Origin: Ianthella basta
Lineage: Eukaryota > Porifera > Demospongiae > Verongiida > Ianthellidae
Reading direction: 5' to 3'
DNA: 64,000 nt
Assembly: GCA_964019415.1 (NCBI GenBank)
Contig: OZ025882.1
Location: 5,431,063-5,495,062 of the forward strand
Both the position numbers and the translations under genes were made by a program. Of the stretch, positions 36,142 to 56,066 are shown in pieces. A model generated the notes under the pieces. That model saw only the letters and a program-made list of their open reading frames with translations, was not told where the DNA came from and did not search any database. How positions within the stretch are numbered: the first letter of the stretch is position 1; each line of letters starts with the position of its first letter.

Positions 36142-38632
36142 TTACACACGGCGACTAAGAATGTTGGTCACAACCCACTCCCATGGGTGTAGCCGCCTGC
36201 CAGGGTCATGGACTGACTCTAGCCCAACATGAGTGGCACAGTCAAACAGGTTCTTGCATTCCTGCAAACATGTGTCGAAAATAAGAGGTGTAGGTGCATG
36301 GTCCAACATGTACCATCCAAACACAGTCTCTATACAGACAAACGCACACTGTGGAAAGCTTTCTTGAGCTCCAGATTGTCAGTGACAATGGTCACTTGTG
36401 CCTCAAGATCGTGCAGCAGCGACCGGTAGCCTGCAGTGAGTGGATGGCATGCATTAGCCGTACAGCAGTGAGCACTGTTGATTCCCCTGCACACCCAAGG
36501 ACTGCTACTGGTCAAGTGCTTACCAAAGTTACTTGAACCTGCAAGCACCAGTGATGGCAGACTCTCTGATGGCCCATAATGCCACAACCCTATTCCAAAG
36601 GAATGCAAAGCAACACATTCCAAACTTAATTGCCGCATACCTCCCAAGTGACTATATATACAAGAAATGCACTTATAACACAACACACCTTTTCCATGAA
36701 ACGTCCAGCCATGTTTGAAGTACTCCAAGTAGCAAACATCCTCATGCCGTTGGGATCTGTCAATGTTCTTTAAGAATTTCTTAGCAAAGTGAATATACAT
36801 GCTAGGAACATGTCCTGCGACTCCCCTAGCACCATAGAACCCATTAGCCTACAAGGAGGTGAGGGCGATTCAAAAGATACACATAACACATAGCCCAATA
36901 CAACCATTAGTACAGTTACATAGACACACATACAATAGCTGCATGCCCAGTAGCAATACACATCTCTAGGACTTCCGTATAGTCAGAACTAAGAGTATCA
37001 TCAATATGCATGATAATGCTAATACCACTCATACTCATACTTATAATATACTTGTGTATGTGAACATGCAAAATGATAGAAAACAATGTCCTTACTTGAG
37101 GAGATGCTGCCAAGACGTTCCACTTCCCAGGTGACTGTAGCACAATGTCAGTGTATGAGGCTGGTATGTTGAAGTATCCTGATGCAAGGTAGGTCATGGA
37201 CCCTGCCTCTAGCGAACGCAGCAGCCTCTCTGTAGCCCTTTGGTCTTGCTGCACCCCGACCTGACCCATCTGCACCAGGGGATACACAACTGTGTCATAT
37301 GCAGCCATTGGGCTTGCTTGTGTGTTTGCAGGAAATTGTTCACTGTTTGTTGGGTACACCACACCCTCGACTGCAGTTCTTAGGCTCTGCTTAAACTCTG
37401 CACTGGCAGTTGAAGAATGGAGTGGGTTGATACCGATGGGAGGAGGAGCAATGCTTCCATCTGGTTCAAGAGAGAATGAGTGTGAGCATACAGTCTCTAA
37501 GACAGAGGAGAAGAAGTCAGCCAACTCTGTGCTTTCCTGAAACTCAATGCACCTGTCCTGCCGATTGGTGAAATACGAGTTACTGAGATTGGCACTACAC
37601 AATCAAGAGAAATAGCAGCACTGACATACCATGCAGCATTATACAATCAACTGTACCAATGCACTAATAGCATTGTGTACACTACAGATAGGTCCAATAC
37701 AGAGCAGCAGAAAGCGCACAGCACAGTAGTGTTGTCTATATAGGGATGGTGGTGGTTGTTTGTATGATGCCCATACAATGGAAAAGTAGGGCTACTTCTG
37801 TATAGGACTGACAGTTTTGAAACAAGCTACCCATGAGGAATATATGTACATGTAAGCATACCCAGTTAAAATGACATTGTTGTCAAAGATGAGCACTTTC
37901 ATGTGTTGTAGTCCCATCCCTTCATTGAACCTCTCTGGGAATAACTTCTTTTGCAGGCCTCTGAAGTTGGGTGTGTGGTACAGCGAGAGTGAGGCCCGCG
38001 GGTGATACTTCTCCATGATGGACTGTAGCATGCTGCAGGAATTGGGTACTCCCCTAGTTCCTCTCAGGTGGTCGAGCAAGAACTGGCAGCGAAGGTCTGT
38101 CTTCCTCTCTAGCATAGTGCTCAACTCTTGTACCAGAGCCTGCTCCAGATTGCCTGTTCCAAGATACAAAGACGCCATCTGAACTCTGGAGCAAGCAGTG
38201 GCAGTTCGTTCCTACGGGATAATACAGCACAAATGTACACACCGCGCCACACCAGTGTAATCACATAGGCACAAGTGTAGCTACACACACATGTGCATCA
38301 CGTATGCACAGTGCCATTGCAAGTCGATGCAAATTTCAAATGCACACAAAAGTCCACACCTTAACAAGTTCGTAGTACTCCTTTGGCTCCGTGTATACTT
38401 TAACGTTGTCTCCCTGAACAGGAATCCCATGGGCCAACTGATTTAACCAAGCAAATCTCGCAAGAGCGCTGTGTTCCGTATTGACTTTAGTTTCCGTATC
38501 TTCTGCCTTGGCATTATCATTAATACCTCGTGCATACCCTTTGCGTTTGATCGAATACGGAGTGACATTTCTCCAAGCAGAAATATTAGCTGTTTCTCTG
38601 TAACTAAGTGAAAAGAATGTTCTGGCCGCCAT
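36142..38632 (-). CDS. PGS1: CDP-diacylglycerol-glycerol-3-phosphate 3-phosphatidyltransferase (PGP synthase)
   Basis: Makes phosphatidylglycerophosphate from CDP-diacylglycerol and glycerol-3-phosphate, the committed step of cardiolipin synthesis in mitochondria. Seven exons join in phase: 38632-38360, 38211-37862, 37594-37096, 36848-36689, 36589-36524, 36430-36348, 36261-36142, giving 516 residues (human PGS1 has 556). The ATG at 38632-38630 sits in the good context AAAATGGC. The N-terminus MAARTFFSLSYRETANISAWR is Arg/Ser-rich and lacks acidic residues except one Glu, fitting a mitochondrial presequence. Phospholipase-D-like domain 1 is LYLGTGNLEQALVQEL through GLQHMKVLIFDNNVILTG|ANLS; domain 2 contains HGWTFHGKGLWHY and LAGSSNFGYRSLHDLEAQ-like sequence across exons 4-6. 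The catalytic H-x-K pairs are present in both halves (HMK and HGK). It converges on the dynein gene and diverges from the FAM227 gene. Confidence 0.93.
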
Positions 38633-38708
38633 TTTACGACTCAAGAGATTGCGCAATCGTAATAGTTTGTTGTCCCGACGACGGAAACCTCACTAGAGCT
38701 AGCGAAAA
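38633..38708. promoter_or_regulatory. Short bidirectional promoter, PGS1 / FAM227-like gene
   Basis: Only 76 bp separate the two start codons, so both 5' UTRs must be short or overlap the partner's transcribed region. It contains the perfect 10-bp palindrome ATTGCGCAAT at 38648-38657. An NRF1-like core GCGCATGCG lies nearby at 38865-38873, inside the first exon of the plus-strand gene. No TATA box was seen. Confidence 0.6.
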
Positions 38709-41700
38709 ATGTCTGAAGTCGAACTGCTGGACTTCCCGGAAGATCCGAGAAGCCCGCTGTTTGAGGCTTCCAAAGAAGAGCAGAAGGAATTCCCAGGGAT
38801 TTGTCGCTTGAGCAAGCGGCGCGTCAGCTGTATCCCCTGCCCCGAAGTGTTGAAGTGTAGGCCGGCGCATGCGGCAGGCTGTGCAGGTGTCCACTATGCT
38901 GTGTATATATATATATATGCCCGTTTTATATATTTGCGGGAACGAGTGGGCGGAGCTGGTAGCAAAGTAGTGCATCTCTGAAGTATCTGTGTCTAGAAAG
39001 CTCTAAATCGACTTCTGTGTACCCCGGCCCCAGCCTCATTAGGGTTCCCAAGCTAATCATGTACCATTTCTCTGACTCTGTACTGCTGTGTACTTGTTTG
39101 TCGTCCTGGATGTAGTCCTGGATGTAGTCCTTGACTGCGAGGTGTCCAGATCCCTCCACCCCACGATGCATCCCTGCCTCCACTGTGTTCAGTGTTGGCA
39201 ACATTGAGCATGTCAGTAGGCAGATCAGCACTGCCCCCCTCCAAACCCAGACCTCTCTTCTCCCGCTTGTGTCTGAGATGGGTGTGAGAGCACGCTCGCT
39301 CTCAGCACCCTGTGCTAGTTTGAATATTGCTGGCTTGCTCAAACAGAGAAGAATAAGTGCTTTGAATGCTGAGAAAGGGAGGAAGAGCACTTCCATTGAG
39401 GTGAGCAGGTAGCTAAGGTGGAATAGCTGGCTGAGGTTGAGGGATTTTGTGCAGTGTGTTCTGTACCTTACAGAAGATGAAATTTGTACAGTGCATACAT
39501 TTGGGCTGGCATTTCAGCTGGAGGTGCAGGCTATGAGTTGTGTTCCTCTCCTCTCCTTGAATATGAACTAGTATATTTTACATTATTCTGCTCCAAAGTA
39601 TGCCGAAGTGCGAAATAATTCAAATGGTCCTCTCAATAAATAGTAGATTTTTGTTTTGTAATGTGTTTGATAAGCCAACATTTTATTTCAGTTTGTCTTT
39701 GTGTGCTTGCCCACCTCCAGCGTGCAAGGTATCCTGGGTTCAAAGTGCTTGGTCCCACTCCGCTCCCAGGATGGATGGAGGCAGTGGAGGTGTTGCAGAG
39801 GGTGACACAAGCACAGCACATTTTCTCAGGCAAGCCCCGTCTCTATCAGGCATGGGAAAGGTGGTTCTACTCTGAGGCATCACAGGACCTGTTCCTAGAC
39901 TGCTTTTGGTGGTTTTTCCTCGATCAGTTTCACCAGGGAAAGGAGGACCAGCAGTGCAGCAAGGTAGCACTATTTGACAGATTGGCAGACAGCTACGTCA
40001 CTCTCCTCTGCAGGCCAGAGCTTGGAAACCACAGAGATTCTGTGTTCAAGGTGGGTCTTGGTGTGTGGCTGTGTGTACACAAACTTGCTGCAGCTGATGT
40101 GTACGTAGTTGCAAAAATACATGCCTTTCCATTGCCTACTCGCCTTGACGCACACTTGTAATGTATTTTGCAGATGCCTTCAGATCAGTTGTGCTACCAG
40201 TTTGTATGCTTCAGTACACACATGTTCCACAGTACAGTCTACCTTCACCAGTACCACCTGGTGTGAGTGGGTGTTCTATGTTATTGCTGCTGGCTGCATC
40301 CTGCCAGCCCCACCTGTTGTAACTGTAGGCATGTTAGTTGTTACTCCACCATACTAGTGGCTGTACACCCCCCCCCCCCACACACACACACACAGCTCCA
40401 CCCTGACGCCATGGCCCAGGCAGTATACTGTGCCTTCATCCAGTGCTTCCCCATCTCCTGGAGGCAGTTTGATGCAGAGTTCAAAGCTCACCTCTGCAAC
40501 ACCCTTTCCCTGTGGCTGGTTGGGGCTCGCCCAGTGCAGGGAGGGTGGCAGCGATGGGACTATGCAGCCCTTGACCCTCCTAAAGAGCTCATGCTAATTA
40601 CAACAGAGAAGGAGAAGGGTACAACTCATGAAAGAAGTATGTGACACAGCTATGTATATACGTAGTATAGGGGCTAGTTCATTGGACCTAGCTACCATTC
40701 TTTCTTTCTCTAATGTCATAGTCACTCAGTACATACAGTAAATGTACGTAACTGGCTAGTTGTCTATTGGGCTGGTAATTTTATAGCTGCACTTCATACT
40801 AACTACATACTCATTAATACCTTCACACACACATGTGTGAACATGTGTGACAATTGTAATTTCTTGGTTCACTTGCTATGTAATTGCATGTGTTCAACCT
40901 TGTATCGCTCCCATCCCTTTTCTACAGAATTTGACTTGGATGCTCTCCTTGCCAGCTCCCTTTCTCCTGCCAAGAGCAGAGTCACCCTCCAACTGCCCAA
41001 AGACCAGTTCACCAACCCTTCTAAGCAGCTGCCCACACCGTCACCTAGTACAGTAGCTGGAAGAACATCTACTGACTCCTTACTGAAGCACGGTCAGAGG
41101 AGATCGCTCTCCTTCCACTGTGCAGCAACATCGCCAGATGGCGCTGAACATGGCCCTGTCAGCATTGTGGTGCATCATCCTGGATCAGATGAGTCACTGC
41201 TCCGCAGGACCAGCCTCACCAGCACTCTGTCCTCTTGCAGTAAAGAGGTGGAAGGAAGGAAGGAGGAGGAGAAGGGGGAGGAGGAGCAGGAGGAGGAGGA
41301 GGAGGAGGAGGAGGAGGCAGAAGTCTCTACTACTGGTGCTGCACAGAAATCGTTTAGCTCTTCCAAGGCTGGCTGGAGACCAATACCTCGTTTAGTTACA
41401 AAGGACAGTTCTCCAGAAGTGAGTGGATTATGGAATGGTTTGGGGGAAGAAGGGGAGAGCAGGGACGGGCCTGTGTTTTGTCTGAAACTTTCTCTTGGGC
41501 TACTCCCATTCACTTGTGCATGTACATATGTATTGCTTTTTATGCATCCTTTAAACCTCACTGCCCCCCTCCCTCCCTCTGCCCCCTTTACTCCCCAGTC
41601 ATGTGCTGCAGGCGAGAAACCCGACTTTGGTCGTGTTCTATTCAATGTTTACGGGCACAGTCCCTTAGTGAGGCACTACCTACTGCGACGGGACCTCTGC

Positions 41701-42569
41701 CATGACAGTGGGTGGTCCCTTCTCCTCCAGAGGACAGAGATGACCTCTGTTCCCCCTCAAGGGGCAGAGACATACCGGGATGTTCTGAGGTCCTGTGGAA
41801 CGGAGCTGAAGAGGATTGAGAGGGAATTTGACAAGTTTGTGCTTGTGTTTGTGTGTTAGACAGCTTGTGTGTTGTGTGTGCAGAGTTGTGAGTTGAATTG
41901 TATGTACGTATTTGTGCATAGAGTAGTGCTGTACCGTGAATACAGGGCACTGTATTCACTAATGTTCCCACTGCGTGCAGTGGTAACCCCCTTTTGATGC
42001 CTCTGTACGTATGTTCATACATAGGAGCTATGCAGAGCAAAAGAAGCAAATCCTGCACTTTGAACAGGAAAGATGTGATCAGAAAAAGCAATACAGAAGG
42101 TACTGCTTACACCTATTGCACTGTGGTAACCAGAGTATACACACAAGTTGAATGGGATTACTTATGCATGTACAGTGCTGTCCACTAATGGGGCGGGCAT
42201 GCTACTAGTGTCTCTCTTGCTGCACATGTAGGAATGTGAGTATGGTGTTGGCGCGCAGGAAGGATGTCAGCCGGTTGAGTCAGTACCTGACACTTCAGCT
42301 CCTTAGTGGGGACCAAGTGAGTGCACATGCATACACTGCACAGGCACCCTGTCTATTGTGTACTATTCGTACATCACTGTGTACGTACATATACAGTGGG
42401 GCTGGTCTCATGCAATGTTACATGCAACTTCTATGTGCATGTGTGCATGTGTGCATATATGGGAAACATCATGAAGTCTTATTTCCATCAGAACAAGCCA
42501 ATGAAGTCCAGGCAAAGGGCTATTTCAGAGTACTTGGCCGAAGAGTTGCAATACATGGGTTGCTCCTGA
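38709..42569 (+). CDS. FAM227 family protein (FWWh domain)
   Basis: Function of the family is poorly known; vertebrate members are expressed in ciliated tissue and testis. Exons that join in phase: 38709-38886, 38997-39079 (tentative), 39128-39400, 39721-40050, 40396-40618, 40928-41418, 41599-about 41846, 42025-42099, 42232-42316, 42492-42569; about 687 residues. The diagnostic block is exon 4: YQAWERWFYSEASQDLFLDC then FWWFFLDQFHQ and FDRLADSYVTLL, the FWWh signature, continued by AMAQAVYCAFIQCFPISW in exon 5. FNVYGHSPLVRHYL and the charged tail SYAEQKKQILHFEQERCDQK also fit. Exon 6 holds a Glu run coded by a GAG/GAA tract (about 41265-41320). Exons 2-3 are the weak part of the model: they need a 48-bp intron. 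The end of exon 7 is uncertain. Confidence 0.78.
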
Positions 42570-43138
42570 TCCTGACTGTGTACAACTTATAGACTGGAAC
42601 TTTTCATTGGACCACTGAATGTGGCACATCATGAACAGCATGTGCACATGTCACATACCTTTCATTTGCAATCAGCTACATTTAATGTACATACAGTCTC
42701 CCAAACCAGTACTATTACATACTGTACAATAAACTGCAGTCCCATAAATATGCATGAATTCATCCAGCTTGCATCACTATGCACAATTATAGGTTACAGT
42801 ATGTCATGTGACTGTCACATGACCTCGCATTAAGCACAACTTACGTACATGTGTACATTAAGTCGAAATTCTGAATAAGGCCAAAACGTCTAGAAAAGTA
42901 TACGTACAATCATACAGTACATTTGCGAGAAATCACCACAAGAATAAAGATATCTACATGATAACGCTGCCACACTAAGTATAGCTACACTAGTGAGAAC
43001 AGGGAAGAAGAATAGTTCATTTTGAGCTACACATAAATGCCTGTCAATAAAACCTAATTGTGCACTGGAACAGAGCGGCTACATAGAAGAAGTGGCAATA
43101 CTGGGAGTGAAAAGGCTACAGTGGTTGGCCATACTGAG
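42570..43138. other. Convergent intergenic region, FAM227 / septin
   Basis: 569 bp between convergent stops. It contains AATAAA-like signals for the plus gene (for instance near 42728) and no exon I can see. Confidence 0.5.
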
Positions 43139-46812
<3,674 letters not shown>

Positions 46813-46962
46813 GCCTGCTTCTCTGGGCCCCTACGTGTGGGTCTTGACCGCAGACACACCACCTCAACGAATGTAGTTAGGATTATTGATATAACTGACC
46901 AATCAGCTTGTCGATAGTGAGCACGTGACATTCCCCGCGCTAGTTCGTTCATTCAACACAAG
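46813..46962. promoter_or_regulatory. Divergent promoter, septin / unrecognised gene
   Basis: 150 bp between the two inferred start codons; contains CACGTGAC at 46922-46929 (an E-box/USF-like word) and a CCAAT-type word (ACCAATCAGC, 46899-46908). These words were read by eye; function is inferred. Confidence 0.5.
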
Positions 46963-48447
46963 ATGGACTTTTCTGGTAGCGTGGATTGGGACACCGTGGA
47001 ATTACCCGATTTCGGCTCCTTACCCTGGATTGTAAGATACTAGAAGATATGCTGTATGTTGTACTGTGCTTAATTCTTACTGTCTTCAATGTTTCTGAAG
47101 GTGTCAGATCGACAGAGACCACTTCTTCTAAAGTACAAGCGCTTGGCTGTTCTGAAGGAAAAAGAGTTGAATGCTGAGAGGCAAAGGCAGCTAAATGAAC
47201 TACGACATTATGTGGAAACGAGGATACGTCAACTAGAGGCAAGAGAGGGTGCTGTGATTTGGAGCAGCTTGTGTTTCTGGCTTTTAGCTGTACTCTACCA
47301 ACTCCATTGGTGTCATTCGCTTGTATGCAATTCAATGTAGCAGTCTGTTGTTACCTCTCTTTAACTCACAGCAGACAAAGACTCAAACACAAGATGGCAT
47401 TCCTAATAAGGGTGTGGTCCATTCCCACAGCCTGTCATTGCAGGACGAGTTAGGTGCTGGCAGTTCACTGAGGGAAAATGCAGCAATAGATGACACTCAC
47501 ATTTCAGAGGAGGGAGACAAGACAAGGGCATGGATGATGTCTGTCCTGCAGCCACTTGCTGAATCACCCTCAGTACTGCCAGAAGTGTCTTCCCTAAGCA
47601 TGCAGCAGCGACAAACTGCAGGCCACCAACACCAGTTTGTTGATTCCTATTCACAAGAAGTCAGGACGCAGTTGGAGATGAGTGAGGGCAAGGCAACAAT
47701 GTCAAACACTGGTAGAACTCAAACACGCAGTTTCTTGTTGCCACCACAATCAACTGCCCACAATGCATTGCATGGCCTTGCTGGAAGGGAATCAGCTCCA
47801 TTTATGGCCACTGTCAGTGAGCAAACAGTGGGCAGTACTTCACAAGACCCAAACTGGAGGCCACTGACTGGAAAGAAGATGGATGTGAGTGCCACAAGGA
47901 CATACCCACTTCACATGTGATAAAGGGACATGTTAGTTTGGGTGCACCTCATCTTTAGTGCAGAATATTGTGACTGCTCACGACACCCATGTGTAGGGTA
48001 CACTGGATTGGAGTATACTATACTGAACAGCCATGTAAATACACACAATGCCTTGAATGGGGCAGTAGGGTGTAGTTTAGCTCAATGCCTATAGTAGGCG
48101 CAGCTGATCCACTTCCTACCAGTTCATATATAAAAGGTGTTGCAAGAGATGAATATTTCCATGGCAACTGCATGTTAATGAGCCACCTAACTCCAGTGGC
48201 TCAGAACCAGACCCCTCTCACCTCATCAGTAACATCATAAGAGATGACAAGGAGATGGTCAGGTAGTATGGGGCTATGTGTAATTCCAATGTAACTGTGG
48301 TTGGTGGGATGCCCACTGTACGCATTAGCTGCCCAATCATTGTTGCACAGAGGTGGAGATGCGGCAAGGTTCATGCCTGTGTGAAGGGGTACCTTACATG
48401 GCGGCTCTATCATAGCAACAAAGTGCAGCACCTAAGGACAACAGCCC

Positions 48448-48487
<40 letters not shown>

Positions 48488-49042
48488 ATGCATGCTTAAA
48501 ATGTTTACCAGTTTTGTGTAATGTGTTAGGATGCAGAAGCTGTCCTCAGCTCTCTGCCAAAGGATGCAAAGAAAATGAGCCAGCAAGATCTCCAGCTGAA
48601 GGAGAGAGTAACCACTCAAGTAAGTGGGCTACGTACTTCAGCGGTTTTGTGTAGTGGTAACATAACTGTGTCCTAGCTACCCTGTAACCTTCCTTATTCT
48701 CAGCTTCTGGCGGCCAAATTTGCTGTGTATGAGATATTTTTTGAGCTCTCTCCCCGCGATCGCATGGCCTGCATAGCTCAGACAAGGCATGCAGCGCAAG
48801 AAAAGGTCTATCGAAGAGAGCCTTCAGTGAGAGCAGCCACTGCCCCTGTAGATCCCTCGACCAAGAGGCTCTCTTCTGCCACATTAAAGAAGATTGAGCA
48901 GAGGAAACAAGCTGCTTCCTCCCCTTCCACAGTGATGAGAGGGGCTGGGAAGAGATCTGTGCGAGCCACCTCAAAAGGTACAAAGGAAGCAAAGAGCAGT
49001 AGTGCCCCAGGCAAGAAGCAGTCGTCACGGAGACCACGTTGA
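46963..49042 (+). CDS. Unrecognised protein, five exons, basic C-terminus
   Basis: I do not recognise this protein. Exons that join in phase: 46963-47031, 47101-47238, 47372-47884, 48530-48619, 48704-49042; 382 residues. It starts MDFSGSVDWDTVELPDFGSL (acidic), has a charged helix (LAVLKEKELNAERQRQLNEL, ending RIRQLE), a low-complexity Ser/Gln-rich middle, a second helical segment (SQQDLQLKERVTTQLLAAKF, then AVYEIFFELSPRDRMACIAQ) and a Lys/Arg/Ser-rich tail. The two conserved-looking segments at either end and the disordered linker suggest an adaptor or cytoskeletal/nuclear protein, but no function can be given. Intron 2 uses a GC donor (CTAGAG|GCAAGA): GT alternatives nearby break the frame. 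Exon 2 uses a CTGAAG acceptor. TMEM104 follows on the same strand. Confidence 0.7.
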
Positions 49043-49510
49043 TTACTTTGTACATCATATTATTTACAGTCACATGGCTTAATGACATTCATTGCTATCT
49101 CTTGGATTGTGCCTGCATTCAGTCATGTGCAAGTAGTGGACAGTGTTCAATCACTGAATTAGCAATAGTAATAGTAAATGATATGTTTGATTTCAGTTCC
49201 TGGTGGTAGCTAGATAGCTTCTGTAGTCCAACTGCATGGTTATCTAGCTATTTGTACTCCAGATTGATATGGCTTTAGCTCTTCGAAAGCAAAAGGAAAC
49301 TGCAGCGCTTGCCTCATTGCATCCAAACTTGACAGGCTCTATATTATATATTCCTTGTTCTGCTGCACTCTAGGCCACAAATCATGGAGCTAGCGGCCTG
49401 AGCAAGATGGCGCAATCGCGTGATTGCTTGCGCGTGACGGTCACGCGCCAATCCGTCTAGTGCCGGGCGGCGATCCAGGTTCTCTGACGGATCGGCTGAG
49501 GACATCCAGA
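49043..49510 (+). promoter_or_regulatory. Intergenic/promoter region of the TMEM104-like gene with palindromes
   Basis: 468 bp between the stop of the upstream same-strand gene and the TMEM104 ATG. GC content rises sharply from 49390. It contains a near-palindrome GCAATC-GCGT-GATTGC at 49412-49427 and a perfect palindrome with 9-bp arms GCGCGTGAC / GTCACGCGC and a single-base centre at 49430-49448. Confidence 0.6.
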
Positions 49511-55289
<5,779 letters not shown>

Positions 55290-55792
55290 CAACTCTGTAC
55301 GTACTGGAGCAATGAAGGATATTATTGTAAGATTCAACCTCGTGTAGTGTGCAATGCAAATAGTGTTATAATTATGATGTTTAAAGTTTGACTGACAGGA
55401 ACATTGCATCTGTAATACATTTCTATATCCAAGAAGTGAAAGAATGCATGGTGTAAAATTAATATGGCCATAATTAAATCATGATCATGCACAATATGGA
55501 ATTTGGTCTTTCCTAAATTAATCAAAGGCATTACCACATATACATGGTCAACATACTCATATTTATGTTATACATATTATTTATAAATTATATTTATTTA
55601 TATCATATATATGCATGCAAGCTATATACGTATACACAGCACAGAAGTACAGTATTCAAATTCTCTGTTATGTGTACGTCGTTGGTTTTCAGCTCACGTG
55701 CTGTTCATGCATGTATTTGCATGCAACACAATGTTATGTACATGTATACGTACGTACATACACTGTGACAACACGCTAGTGTACATGTCTAG
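55290..55792. other. Convergent intergenic region, TMEM104 / CCDC137
   Basis: 503 bp between convergent stops; AT-rich with TACGTA words, no exon seen. Confidence 0.5.
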
Positions 55793-56011
55793 CTAGTGTT
55801 TTGTTCTAGTTCTTTCTCGGATTTGTCTGTAGGCCTCTACTACTTTTTGTCTCTCCACTTCCAATTCCTTCTTCCTCCTTTGTTCCTCAAGGCCTACCAC
55901 CTTCTTGCTATGCTGAGTAGTTGTGAGCGCTGGCTGCATTAGGGGATTTCCCTTCACCAGCTTCAAGGACATGGCCTTCTGGGCCTGTAATGTACACACA
56001 GAACAAAAGTA

Positions 56012-56066
<55 letters not shown>

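Noticed and set aside
38336..38656. PGS1 start at 38656
   Set aside because: The triplet is TTG; the first ATG in good context is at 38632.
38926..39396. 156-residue minus-strand ORF opposite FAM227 exons 2-3
   Set aside because: Shadow of the plus-strand exons; no acceptor/donor partners or homology seen.
40174..40265. Extra FAM227 exon (MPSDQLCYQFVCF...)
   Set aside because: Joining exon 4 directly to exon 5 gives VFK|LHPDAMAQAVYCAF, which fits the family without it.
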